Shown: positions 1-10,186 of the stretch, piece by piece
Numbering within the stretch: the stretch's first letter is position 1
Layout: every line of letters begins with the position of its first letter
Assembly (NCBI GenBank): GCA_943704525.1
Contig: CALSCQ010002543.1
Location: forward strand, 1-37,691
Reading direction: 5' to 3'
Length of the DNA: 37,691 bases
Origin: Pigoraptor vietnamica
Taxonomy: Eukaryota; Opisthokonta; Filasterea
The notes under the pieces: model-generated
The model's database searches: none
The model's input: the letters and a program-made list of their open reading frames with translations, nothing else
Told to the model about the DNA's origin: nothing
Translations under genes and position numbers: made by a program

Positions 1-52
1 CCCCCTCTCATCCTCCTCCTCCTCCTCCTCCAATCCCCGACGTTCTCCTCAG

Positions 53-630
53 CCGTGGTTCGAGTGGTTCTTCACGGGTAACGCATGTCGACCTAATGTT
101 GTGTGCGCAGATTCGCGCCTGGCGCCCGAGTCCGTGAGGTTCAATGACGACGACGATGAGAGCCGCCCATTTTCCAGCGAGGAAGCCAAGTACGAACTGT
201 TTGCCGAGACGGCTGAGAGCTACTTTGTGCTCTATAGGCTCACCAAGGACCGAAAGTACCGCGAGTGGGGATGGGAGATGGCACAGGTGTGTGCTCAGGC
301 AACAGGCGTCGGTCTAGCGGTCTGTCAGTGCCAGTGCTGTTACGCCGCCGAGGTAACGTCTGCTCTCCCCCCCACCTCTTGCTGCTCCGCTTGACACAGG
401 CCATCGAAAAGCACTGCCGCGCACCCGGAGGATATTCTGCTCTCGACGACGCCCAGTGGCCGTTGCCCGTGCAGAGCGATGTGCAGCCGAGCCATTTCAT
501 GGGGGCAGCCCTGAAGTACCTCTACTTGCTCTTCAGCAACGAGCGCGTCCTTTCGCTCGACAACTACGTGTTCAACAGAGGCGGACATGCTCTGCTCGTC
601 ACGAGGATCGACGACGTCCTTCGTCTGTGA
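53..630 (+). CDS. GH47 (class I alpha-1,2-mannosidase-like) C-terminal part, 5' end outside window
   Basis: This is the C-terminal end of a glycoside hydrolase family 47 protein, the family of ER/Golgi alpha-1,2-mannosidases and EDEM lectin-like proteins acting on N-glycans. Inferred exons are 53-77, 111-286 and 400-630; phases agree and the stop is TGA at 628-630. Family landmarks in order are RLAPESVRF, ETAESYFVLYRLTKDRKYREWGWE, GGYSALDD and LKYLYLLF. Several residues expected from ER mannosidase I are replaced: LRPE is LFAE, MESFFLGE is QPSHFMGA and FNTEAH is FNRGGH, so the calcium-binding Thr and two acidic residues are missing while one Glu (FAE) remains. This suggests a pseudoenzyme or a decaying copy. 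The first exon and its 33-base intron are less certain than the other two exons. The family call is sure; activity is doubtful. Confidence 0.83.
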
Positions 631-631
631 T

Positions 632-653
632 CGCGTAACAAAAATGTTACGCG
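632..653. terminator. 8-bp inverted repeat just 3' of the GH47 stop codon
   Basis: CGCGTAAC and GTTACGCG form perfect 8-bp arms around a 6-base AAAAAT loop, starting two bases after the TGA. A closely related hairpin (GCGTAAC/GTTACGC) lies 24 bases after the stop of the next gene. A role in 3'-end formation or mRNA stability is only an inference. Confidence 0.4.
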
Positions 654-985
654 TGTTACATGTGTGCCCGAATTTGCCATTTCTGTGTCAAGAAGGACGG
701 TTTAGCTCCATCAGGCAATCAGAGTCCGCCGGTTGTCACGGGGCCCACGCGCGTGAAACAATTTATTAGCCTGGCAAAACACGAGCGAATCGCCTGAAGA
801 TTAACCCCTTACATCTCTCTTTCACACACATACACATGGAACAGACGCCAGCGTAACTCGTACAGTTTAGCCTGAGAGACTTAGCGCCCACAAACACACA
901 CAAACACACAACGCTCGCGTGAACCACAGCCAGAGTGACGCGGCATCCACAGTGCGGCGGCTGTTGTGGCGCGTGTGTGTGTGCC
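654..985. other. Intergenic region, GH47 3' flank and zinc-finger gene promoter/5'UTR
   Basis: No gene is visible in these 332 bases. CA-rich stretches around 820-910 and a GT-rich stretch at 968-983 precede the next start codon. No convincing TATA box was seen. Confidence 0.5.
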
Positions 986-2516
986 ATGCAGCGCGCCGCG
1001 AGCGCCGGGACCGCGCGTCCCCGTTCGACCTTTGAGGAGTACGCGGATGCCAAAGTGAAACAAGAAGAGGACCACTGGCGGCGGCAGGCGAACCCAAAGG
1101 CGCCCGTGTTCAAGATATGGTGCGTGTCTGCCCCAGTGTCAGTTGTGCTTGGGACGAATGTCGCGTTTATCTGCGTGCCTGCGACTGTCTCTGTAATCGC
1201 TCTTTCTCCCTTTCTCTCTATCTAACTGGACACACGTTTATTGAGCTGATTCAGCATCTCTCTATCGAAGTTTTCTGTGTTCATCTCGCTCTATGCTACT
1301 TCAGCCAGTCGACGCGAGTGTGGCCACGCACATCCACCGCATCTCACTCTCCTTCCCACTCTGCAGCTACATTTGCGGTCGCCAGTTTGGCACGCAGTCC
1401 CTCGCCATCCATCAGCCCGTGTGTCTCCGCAAGTGGGAACTCGAACAGAGCCGCCTTCCCCCGGAGCAGCGGCGAACTCTTCCCAAACCCGACGAGTTCG
1501 AGGCCATCGTCGCAAAGAGCGGAAAGAGCGAACTCGATGTGTACAACGACGCTGCCGAGGCGGCCTTTAACGAGTCGCTGTCCCCTTGCCCCAACTGCGG
1601 CCGCACGTTCCTCCCGGACCGCCTCGCCGTGCATCTCCGTAGCTGCCGCGAGCCAAAGCCGCTTGCTGAGCGCCGCGCCGCTGCAAAGGCCGCGAGCCCA
1701 AAGTCACCGGCGGCTGAGCCCATCGCTGCGGGGAAGGGACCGTCCGGCTCCCCCAAGACGGCTGGTGCGCAGCCGCTCGAGATCCCCTCGCGCCCGTCGA
1801 TACTCGTGCCCATCAACAAGGGCCCTGCGTCGCCCACGTCCAGCAGCGACACGCAGGGGTCCGACGAAGTGCGGCAGCGGAATGCCGTGCGCTTTGACCT
1901 CTCGCATGAGAAGGCGCGGCCCGTGTCGTCGGGCGCCAAGGCGCGATCGAAGGTGGGCGGTTGTGATGTACGTTATGATGATAGTGTGGAGAGGGACAGA
2001 TTCGTGCGTGTGTGCGTGTGTGCGTGTGTGCGTGTTTTGTTTGAATATGCGCCTGACTGCCTGTCAGCAATCCGACCCTTCGCGTGGGTCGAGTGTGGTA
2101 CGCGTGAGAAAACAGACTGCACACAAAAGTCAAAGAGAGGAGGCTGCTCTGACGTCACTTTGATGCCATCGCCGCCGCAGACGCCCGTCGACAAGGGAGC
2201 CAGCGCAAACGGGGGCGCGGTGGGCGCCGTCCGCAAGTCACGTGACAAGGACGCCGGCAGCGCCGCCGCCAATTCGACGTCGAGCCGAACTTCGGGAGAT
2301 GAGACACCACCCAAGGGCATCCTGCGCGCGCAGTCGGCGCAGGCGCAGCGGCCGGCGTCTGTGCACGGGGACCGTCCCCGCTCTGCGCCAAAGGGTCCGT
2401 CGGCGGGCGTGGGCGGGTTCTGCGTCGAGTGCGGCGCGCCGTATCCCGTGGCAACGGCCAAGTTTTGCATGGACTGCGGGGCGAAGCGACCGCAGGCGCT
2501 TAATGCGACCGTGTGA
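986..2516 (+). CDS. ZNF474/ZC2HC1-type C2HC zinc-finger protein with C-terminal zinc ribbon
   Basis: Exons 986-1119, 1367-1952 and 2181-2516 give 351 residues. Two C2HC fingers are visible. The first is C45-x2-C48-x11-H60-x3-C64 (core ICGRQFGTQSLAIH) and its first Cys codon is split by intron 1. The second is C119-x2-C122-x11-H134-x3-C138 (CPNCGRTFLPDRLAVHLRSC). The middle is a low-complexity Pro/Ser/Ala-rich linker. The C-terminus has a zinc-ribbon-like C321-x2-C324-x11-C336-x2-C339. This matches ZNF474/ZC2HC1-family proteins, whose molecular role is poorly defined. Intron 2 (1953-2180) is a multiple of three without stops, so its retention would keep the frame. The start ATG was chosen because its frame joins the Cys codon exactly. 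Confidence 0.82.
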
Positions 2517-2539
2517 GCCGTGTCGGTCGAAGACATTGC

Positions 2540-2556
2540 GCGTAACAGCGTTACGC
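2540..2556. terminator. 7-bp inverted repeat 3' of the zinc-finger gene stop
   Basis: GCGTAAC and GTTACGC are perfect arms around the 3-base loop AGC, 24 bases after the TGA at 2514-2516. The arms match the core of the hairpin at 632-653 behind the neighbouring gene. Confidence 0.4.
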
Positions 2557-2682
2557 CGTGGGTTGATGGAAAGGGGCGTCGCTGCTCTGTGAACGTCGTG
2601 CGGTGGCGTTTGGTTTCGATCGTTCGCCCATTCTTTCTGAAGGCTGCGCCCACAGTGGATGTGTGGTGTGATGTGGCCGTTT

Positions 2683-2720
<38 letters not shown>

Positions 2721-3067
2721 TCGCGCGTGCGTGCGGTGCCGCGTTCTCTCGGATGCTTCGCTTTCGTCGCGTGGCCTTGTTTGAAGCAACGGCCACAGCG
2801 TTTAAAGTGCGTCTCTGAATACAGAAAATGCTCTCGCCGACCTCTGATGAAAGCCCACAAAAGGGCATCGCGGGACAAACAAATCCAAAGAAGGGGACTT
2901 CCGGTCTCTTGTGCGGCCGACCAGGGCCATTTTTATGCGCAGCGGTCAACACCACGACATCAAACGCACGGAAAACGAAAACAAAAAGCACACCGTGCGA
3001 GAGACAGACTCTCCGCGCTTGCACCTGAGGAGGACACGTCTCGTCCGCAAGCACTGCGTGGCCCCCC
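2557..3067. other. Convergent intergenic region with a CT microsatellite
   Basis: This lies between the 3' ends of the zinc-finger gene and the receptor kinase gene. It holds a (CT)n tract at about 2685-2716. No other gene or RNA was recognised. Confidence 0.6.
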
Positions 3068-5402
3068 TCACGAGTGTATGGCTGCATGGCGCCCGTCAAC
3101 CGGGGCGCGCGACTGTCTCTGCGACTGCCGCACGCGCACGTCAATCCACGTCCACCACGAATACGCGTCCTGGCTGTCGGCCGGAGTGAACTGCAGCGCA
3201 CGCGCGCACATCGCATCCACGCGGCGGTGCCCGGCGGCATTGCCGGGCACCGCAAAGAACGCCAGCACAAACGCGGGCGCCGTGAGCAGAGACGCCGGCG
3301 ACGCGATCTCCTCCCCGACGTTAGCGACCGAGTTGGACGACATGGCCTTGTTCCCGAGCGCACCCTGCACGCGCGCGACGGGAGGCGACCGTGCGTCGGG
3401 GATTGCAGTCGCGGGACCGAGCAGCCGGCAACCAATCACCAGCGGCCATGGAACAGAGTACGCAACGGCGCCGTCCACAGACGTCCCGCCGAGCACAGTA
3501 ATGCCGTGCTGCGAGTCGAACATCGCGAGGCGGCGGCGGCGGCTTGCCCCGTGTCGCCGGGCGTCGTCGGCGTCCGTTTCCGGCATCGGCGCATCCTCCG
3601 CCACAGACTCGTCCATCGGAACGGAATCGGCGTCGTCGACGTAAAAGTAACCGCTGCGGCTGGTTGCCACCGTCCCTCCCTCCCCCGGCCTGATGTGCGG
3701 CGTTGCCGCGCCGCTCGCGGGCGTGCTTTCCGTGCCGCTGAGCGTGTTGGAGGAGAGGGCCTTGCTCGTCGTGAGCACGTTGGACGAGGGCGCGTCGACG
3801 TCGATCATGTAGTCGCGCACCATGGCGTCGATTCGCGTGGCAATTGCCGCAAACGTCGGGCGGTTGCTCGGGTCCGTGTCCCAGCAGTCCTGCATCAGGG
3901 CTAGGAAGGTCGTGGGGCACGCCACGGTGATTGCTGGCCTGCGCACGCGTGCACGAGAGAGGTGAGGAAAGAAGAGAGAGGGATAAGTGCGTGCGCGTAA
4001 TACAAGTGTGTTGTTGCGCACGGTTTGCAATCGCTGCCTTCATCCCTCTAGCTCTCTCTCTCTCTCCCGCGCACCTTAGTCCCAAGTTGACAATGTCGTC
4101 CAGGATGGTGCTGAGTGTCATTGCGTTGGGCTCGTTCTCCGCAATGGGCACAATCCCGTCGTTGGCACTCGGCGACACCGCGAGCTCAGAGTATGGCTGT
4201 CGCGCGTTGATAAACTCGCTCAGCACTATCCCAAAGCTGTACACGTCGGCGCTCTTCGAATATGCCGACCCGATGAGCACCTCTGCGGGGGATGGCAAGT
4301 GTAAACGTTAGAGTGGGAGTTAGAGCGCAGGGAGAAGCACGTGCCATAGCAGGTGGCACACTGCAGACCACAGCTACAATTACACAGAAAGAGCGGAAAC
4401 AGCGCTGACATATTGGCACTGTGGAGGAGAGACATCGAGATGTCGGGTAACCACATACGCGCCCCATGCCCTTCGACGTGACTGGGCCAGCGCTGAAGGG
4501 ATTACACACAACACAATACATGAAGAATGCATGCGCGTGTGTACACACCCGGCGGCATCCACAGCAGCGTGCCGAGGCGGTCGCTGTACGCCTGCTGTCC
4601 GAACTGAGTGAGGCCAAAATCCGACACTGCGCGTTCGAAGAAAAAGAGTTCGTCAACGAAATGGGGAGTGCATGCTCGCAACGCACACACACACATAGAT
4701 GGGAGGAAAGGGGAACGCCTATTCAACAAAGGGCACAGACCACGGGCACTTGACGAAAAAGAGTAAGGGCCCAACGGGGAGAGGACACGACCGACAGTAC
4801 AAGAATTAACAGCCCAACGGCGGGCGGACATGAGCGACAGTTAACAATGCGCACCCTTCACGTTCCACTTGTCGTCGACCAGGAGATTGGCGCTCTAAAA
4901 ATAGATTGGGATCAGAAATCAGTGATCATATGGATGTGTGTGTCCACGCACGAACAAAAGGGTGTGCATGTACGCGTCCAAGCGCCGGATGCAAGAGTGT
5001 GCATACATGTGCGCAATGCATGCCCTCACACTGCGCACAGTCGATGTCCCAACGCACCTTCAGATCGCAGTGGAGCATGTCGGCCTCGTGGAGAAATTGC
5101 ATCCCGCTGCAGAGGCACGAAGTGTCACTCAATACGCCAAAAGAAAAGAGAACAAGAGAAAGGGCGATGGTCACGAGTACACACACGCGGGCACACAGAC
5201 ACAGACACAGACACAGACACAGACACAGACACACACACACACGCACGCACGACGCACGCACACGCCACACGCACACGCCACACGCACACGCACACGCACA
5301 CGCACACGCACACGCACACGCACACGCACACACACACACACACACGCACACGCACACGCACACGCACACGCACACGCACACGCACACGCACACGCACACG
5401 CA

Positions 5403-5433
<31 letters not shown>

Positions 5434-6621
5434 GCAACGCACCGCACAGCGTCCGCAATCATCCTGAGCTTCAGTCCCCACGCCACTGGCGTCTTGTTAC
5501 GGATCAGAATGTCAGCGACCGACCCTCGCGACATGTACTCGGTCACAATCGCGAGGTTGGGCAGCTCGCAGCTGCCCATAAAGAGTATGATATTAGGATG
5601 GCGGAGACGAGTCAGCACGGAGATTTCGTTGTGGAACGCCTCCAATCTTTCAGCGTCCGACTGCGTGTTGCCGCCCGTGTGCGCCGGAGACACAGAGGGG
5701 GACCCAGTGCGCCGCGACTGCATGCTGGCGGCACTTCCGCGCTTCGGACCGCCCGTCGTCGGCGCCGGCCCCACGCGCGCAATGCCAAACAGGGCATCGC
5801 GCACGTTCTGCATGAAGTTGGGCGGCGGGCGGCGGGGCGAGTCCGTTGCGCCGGGAGACGTGGACGGCAGCGCGTGCGACCACGACCGCTTCATGATGTT
5901 CGGGACGGCCTTGAGCTCGTCCGACGGAGGGCGGCGCATGCCGAGGGAGACCTTGCGCTGGGGTGGAAGCGCCATTGGCTCGACGGTGCCCTCGCCAACA
6001 GCCTGCGAGAAGGGTGCGCAGATTGACGGACGAGACAGTGAGCGAGGGCGTCGCTCTGACACTGCGCTTCAAGACCCACCCACACGCCACACTCTAACCC
6101 CGACCCTAAAACTCTACAACTGAAACACACACACCAACAAGCACACGTGCGTGCTCCGTGTCTCTGCCTCAGCCGCGCACCTTCTCGATCGACTGCTGCA
6201 TCGCGACAGTGCACAGCACCGCCGTGCGCTCTGCCTGCGATATCTTCCGGCGGGGCTGCGCGGCACCCGCGAGTGCCGGTGGCTGCCGGGCGCCGCCGCC
6301 AATGGGAACGCCTTGCTGAGGCGGTTGGCGCGAATAGTGCGGACGGAGACGCTCCGGCATCACGCGCTTGACGGCGACAGTTGTACCGCGCCCTGTGCGG
6401 TCGGGGGATGTGTGCATTGTGTGTGAGAAAGGTTTGCCGGGCAGCACTCTGTGTGAGTGGTGTGGTGGTGTGTGTTTTGTGTGTGTTTTGTGTGTGTGTG
6501 TGTGTGCGTGTGCGCGTGCGTGTGCGTGTGCGTGTGCGTGCGTGTGCGTGTGCGTGTGCGTGTGCGTGTGCGTGTGCGTGTGCGTGTGCGTGCGCGTGCG
6601 TGCGTGCGTGCGCGCGTGTGT

Positions 6622-6696
<75 letters not shown>

Positions 6697-8682
6697 AGTT
6701 GGTGCACTTTTCGCGTGAGTATTGCATGTGCCCATCGTCACTCACATGTTGCCTTGTACACATCGCCGAATGCCCCACGGCCGATGAAATCCTCCATAAC
6801 AAGTTCGTTAAAGTCAATCACCTGCGCACGGTATTATGTGTAAGGACACTCATGCACACACACACACACACACGCACACACACACACGCCACACGCCACA
6901 CGCCACCCCCACCTCCACACTCACACACGCACACGCACACTCACGCTCACAACCACGCCCACGCCCACGCCACGCACGCACACACGCACAAACACACACA
7001 CACAGAGAGACAAACACACATCGTCAACAGAGCCCGCGCACGCACCTGGCGCTCGATGCGCTCGCGCGCAAGCAGCTGCCTCCGCTTGCGCTGCACAAAG
7101 ACAACAAGCCCCACGAACGCCGCCGCAACCGCTACAAAGGAAACGACGACGACCGGGACGACGACGCGCGTCACGCTCGCGCCGCTCGAACCTTGCAACA
7201 CGTCGCAAGCCTCTCCCATCCACAGGCTGTCGCACAGGCAGAACTGCAGGTACCGCAGCCCCACCTTCTCGACCGTGCACACACCGTGCACGCACGCGGG
7301 GCGGCACACGCCATCCAGCGGCAGCGCCGTCGTCCCGTCCGGCCACACGATCGACCCGGTGATGTTCCACTGCGGCGCGGCGTTGCTGAAGTCGTCCTGC
7401 AAGAAACGGCCGACCATTCGCACGCCGCGAGGAGAGAGATTGATGAGACCGTAGCGCGGCGATCGGTCGCCGTTCGCGTGAAACACGGTGAGTCCGGTGG
7501 GGCCTGCGAACCGTACGCTGCAAAGTTGGAGAGGAGAGAGGGAGAGAGAGAGGGTGAGATTAGTGTCTATAGATAAATCCAAGGCGCGAGTGGCAACATG
7601 GGAGACGCTAGAGAGTCTGTATGCAATCCGTGCGCTGCCAACCCGACCGACTGGCACAGCCGCCCTAAAGGGGCGAAACCACACAAGCGATGCCGCAAGT
7701 CACACTCACCGCTTCATGTAGTCGAGGTAGGCCGTGCCGTTCGCGGCCGGGTCCACGCCGTGCGAGAGGGCTGCGTCTGCCCCAAGCGCAACGACGTACG
7801 CGGCCTCGTAGGCGTATGGAAAGTAGGGGATGATGAAGCGCGTGCGGGGGTCAAACGCCGGCATGAGGGACGCGTTGGCCGTTTTCGCGGCGGCCATTGC
7901 GTCGAGCAGAGAGGCAATCTCGGGGCGATCGGTGCCATCGTACAGCGTGATCCCGACGATGCCCTGGAATAGCGACTGGTAGCTGCGCGGGACGTGGGCA
8001 TGCGTGAGGCGCAGTGATGACTCACAAAGGCAACGTTAACAGACGTGAGCGTAACGCAGTTGCCCCAGCACAAATACTTCATAGTGACCTCCTCACATGC
8101 GCGCGAACACACAGGAACAGACCCCGCGCACAAGTATGGTGCGCCAAAACACACGTGCACAGACGCCCCCCTGCATAGATATCAATGCACACGAACACAC
8201 GCGGCCGCACACTCACGTGGGGCTCACAGTGGCGTGGTAGGCGACCGTGCACCATTCCGTGCACAACCACACAAAGTCGGAGCTTCCGACGGAACGGCGC
8301 CGCGCCAGCTTCATCACGGCATAGGCGTCGTCCTCGCGCCCGACGTACAGAACAATTCGCACGTGCGAGGACTCGATTGCCGAGAAGAGCGTGTCGAGCT
8401 TGCCGTAGGCGTTCGGGGCGTCCTGCAGGATCTGTCCGGACACGACAATATCGATGCCGCGGTCCCTGCACGCGACGGAAAAGTCGCGCGCAAAGGACAG
8501 CGAATACTCGTCGTCCGTGTAGATGAGCGACGTCCTGCACGGGGAGGGTGGAGGGCACGGGCGTCAGGTGAACACAATCAACTGCAATGGAACACACACC
8601 ACCCGCATACACACGCGCGCAAACACGCACAATGGCATTGGCACGCACGCACGCACACACACACACACTACGCTCACACACA

Positions 8683-8713
<31 letters not shown>

Positions 8714-8770
8714 GTACGAGCACGCACGCACGCACACGCACACACAACGCAAACACGCACAATGGCATTG

Positions 8771-8801
<31 letters not shown>

Positions 8802-9469
8802 CTACGCTCACACACACATACACACACACACACACACACATACACACACACACGTACGAGCACGCACGCACGCACACGCACACACACACACATCTCGCAC
8901 GCACACGCACACGAGCGACGCGAGCAGGCTCGCACGCACCCTTTCCACCCAAAGTTGTTCATGAGCTCCGCCATGGCGACGGCGCCGGCGCTATCCGGCG
9001 ATACCGTCCGCATGAACGACGCAAAGCCCATCGATTTGTCGGAGAGCGTCGAACTCGACGACGTATACGATATGAGCGGCGTCATGTAACCGGAGAGATA
9101 CAGAGCCGCCACAATGGAATCTGTCGAGCGCTCGCATCCCATAACGACGGCCGCGCCGCCGTCGTGGAGTTTCACTGCGCTAAAGAGAGCCGTCTGTCGG
9201 CTGACGCCGGAATACTCAATCGAGACGTCAAAGCTCAGCGTGTTGTTCATCGCGGCCGCCGCAGGCGTTCGTCGCTGGTGCACTTCGTCGAAGGCCATCA
9301 TGACGACGTCCAGCATCGTCTTCGAGTAGGGCGCGCCCACGTTGGCGGCGTCGAGTGGCGGCACAATCATGCCGACCTTGAGCGTGTACGCACCGGCAGT
9401 TGCGTCTCTCGCAAGTAGAAGCAACACACACGCGGGCACGGTCAGCAGCGATAGCAGCGTGCGCGACAT
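3068..9469 (-). CDS. Receptor kinase: PBP1-like ectodomain, EGF-like module, TM, TKL-type non-RD kinase
   Basis: Twelve exons join in phase: 9469-8940, 8534-8217, 7982-7710, 7517-7046, 6821-6746, 6392-6181, 6002-5443, 5106-5058, 4894-4855, 4626-4549, 4282-4075 and 3938-3068, giving 1228 residues. A signal peptide (LLSLLTVPACVLLLLA) starts the protein. Residues about 25-400 resemble the periplasmic-binding-protein/ANF-receptor fold. Six cysteines at about 445-478 (C-x3-C-x4-C-x12-C-x-C-x8-C) look EGF-like, and a membrane span lies at about 492-515. The kinase has GRGAFG, VAVK (Lys565), Glu753 in helix C, HCDLK (Asp828), DFG (846-848), PPE in place of APE, and NRPTF. About 165 Ser/Pro-rich residues are inserted between Lys565 and Glu753. 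HRD is HCD, a non-RD catalytic loop. The last 250 residues are unrecognised. It is likely a plasma-membrane sensor kinase; ligand and Ser/Thr versus Tyr specificity are unknown. Confidence 0.9.
5189..5434. repeat. CA/CG dinucleotide microsatellite in kinase intron 7
   Basis: About 245 bases of CA, CACG and CG dinucleotides fill most of the intron between the helix-C exon and the catalytic-loop exon. In the transcript it reads as GU repeats. Confidence 0.95.
6474..6694. repeat. TG microsatellite in kinase intron 5
   Basis: TG/CG dinucleotides occupy most of the intron that separates the glycine-loop exon (ending KAT) from the VAVK exon. In the transcript it reads as CA repeats. Confidence 0.95.
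6855..7010. repeat. CA microsatellite in kinase intron 4
   Basis: CA-rich sequence with CGCC interruptions lies between the transmembrane exon and the glycine-loop exon. Confidence 0.9.
8621..8888. repeat. 130-bp tandem duplication made of CA repeats in kinase intron 1
   Basis: Two head-to-tail copies begin with AAACACGCACAATGGCATTG at 8621 and again at 8751. Each continues with CA runs, a TACGCTC landmark and a GTACGAGCACG landmark in the same order. The copies differ mainly in CA-run length. Confidence 0.85.
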
Positions 9470-10186
9470 GGTCGCACGGTGCCGCCGAGTGGTGCTACGG
9501 CACTGCCGCCGCGTGTGCCACATGGCCGCACGCACTTCCCACGTGCTCGGCTCACGAGAACTCGGTGAGAGGCATAAAACAAGGTCGGAAATGCAGGGTA
9601 AACGACTCTGTCGACGCACTTGCTTCAATGTACGCCGGTCCGTGTTTCGCTTTGAGGGCACTCTCCAGCCCAGCCGATCCATGTGAAATTCCATTCTTCC
9701 ATGTCCGGCAAACTTATTTGGAAATATTCGTATTTGATGGGAAATATTGGGTAAACCCAATATGCGGTTACCTTCACGCGACTGAGCGTTGCCAAGCATA
9801 AAATGGCCGCAATCTCGCTAATTTCGTCACCCACCCCGGATGCGGATGTGCCGAAAAGCGCGCCTTTTTTTCAAAAATTCAAATTTTTTGGTACCTCTCA
9901 ATACAATACCCCCGTGAGAGCGGACACCCCACTCTGACGCACATGCGCACCGACGTCAGAGTCACAACAACCGCGTTCACGCACACCACGCCACGCACGC
10001 AGAATCGCTGTCACTCCTCATTTTCTCGAATCTTCTCGAGACACACGCACGTTCATCACAAAAACTAAATAGCTTCGCGGGCTTTTTTTTTTCCCCCTCT
10101 GCGCACGGCACATCGGTTGGAGATTTAGCGTAACGGATTGCGCACTCGGAACATTTTCGCCATCACTGTAACCTTCTCTCTCGAAA
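9470..10186. promoter_or_regulatory. Divergent promoter region, receptor kinase / TEAD-cofactor-like gene
   Basis: These 717 bases separate two start codons on opposite strands. The region is less GC-rich than the genes and has T and A runs at about 9866-9890 and 10084-10095. A 20-base palindrome-like element lies at 9744-9763. No clear TATA box was identified. Confidence 0.6.
9744..9763. promoter_or_regulatory. Inverted repeat ATATTGGGT-AA-ACCCAATAT
   Basis: Perfect 9-bp arms with a 2-base centre make a near-complete dyad inside the divergent promoter. It contains a CCAAT sequence on each strand. It may be a binding site for a dimeric factor; no function is shown. Confidence 0.45.

Noticed and set aside
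1117-2163. 348-codon frame overlapping the zinc-finger gene
   Set aside because: It is the Arg/Ser-rich shifted frame of exon 2; the C2HC fingers lie in the other frame.
4847-5481. Long open frames of alternating Cys-Val or Thr-His residues here and at 6360-6843, 8045-9089, 19008-19629, 25924-26252 and 28998-29242
   Set aside because: They are translations of CA/TG dinucleotide tracts that lie in introns or intergenic DNA; no stops occur because the repeat lacks them.
9802-9940. Short plus-strand frame starting ATGGCCGCAATC, sharing 16 bases with the start of the gene at 27404
   Set aside because: It runs only about 45 codons with no family resemblance and sits inside a divergent promoter; the match is probably chance.
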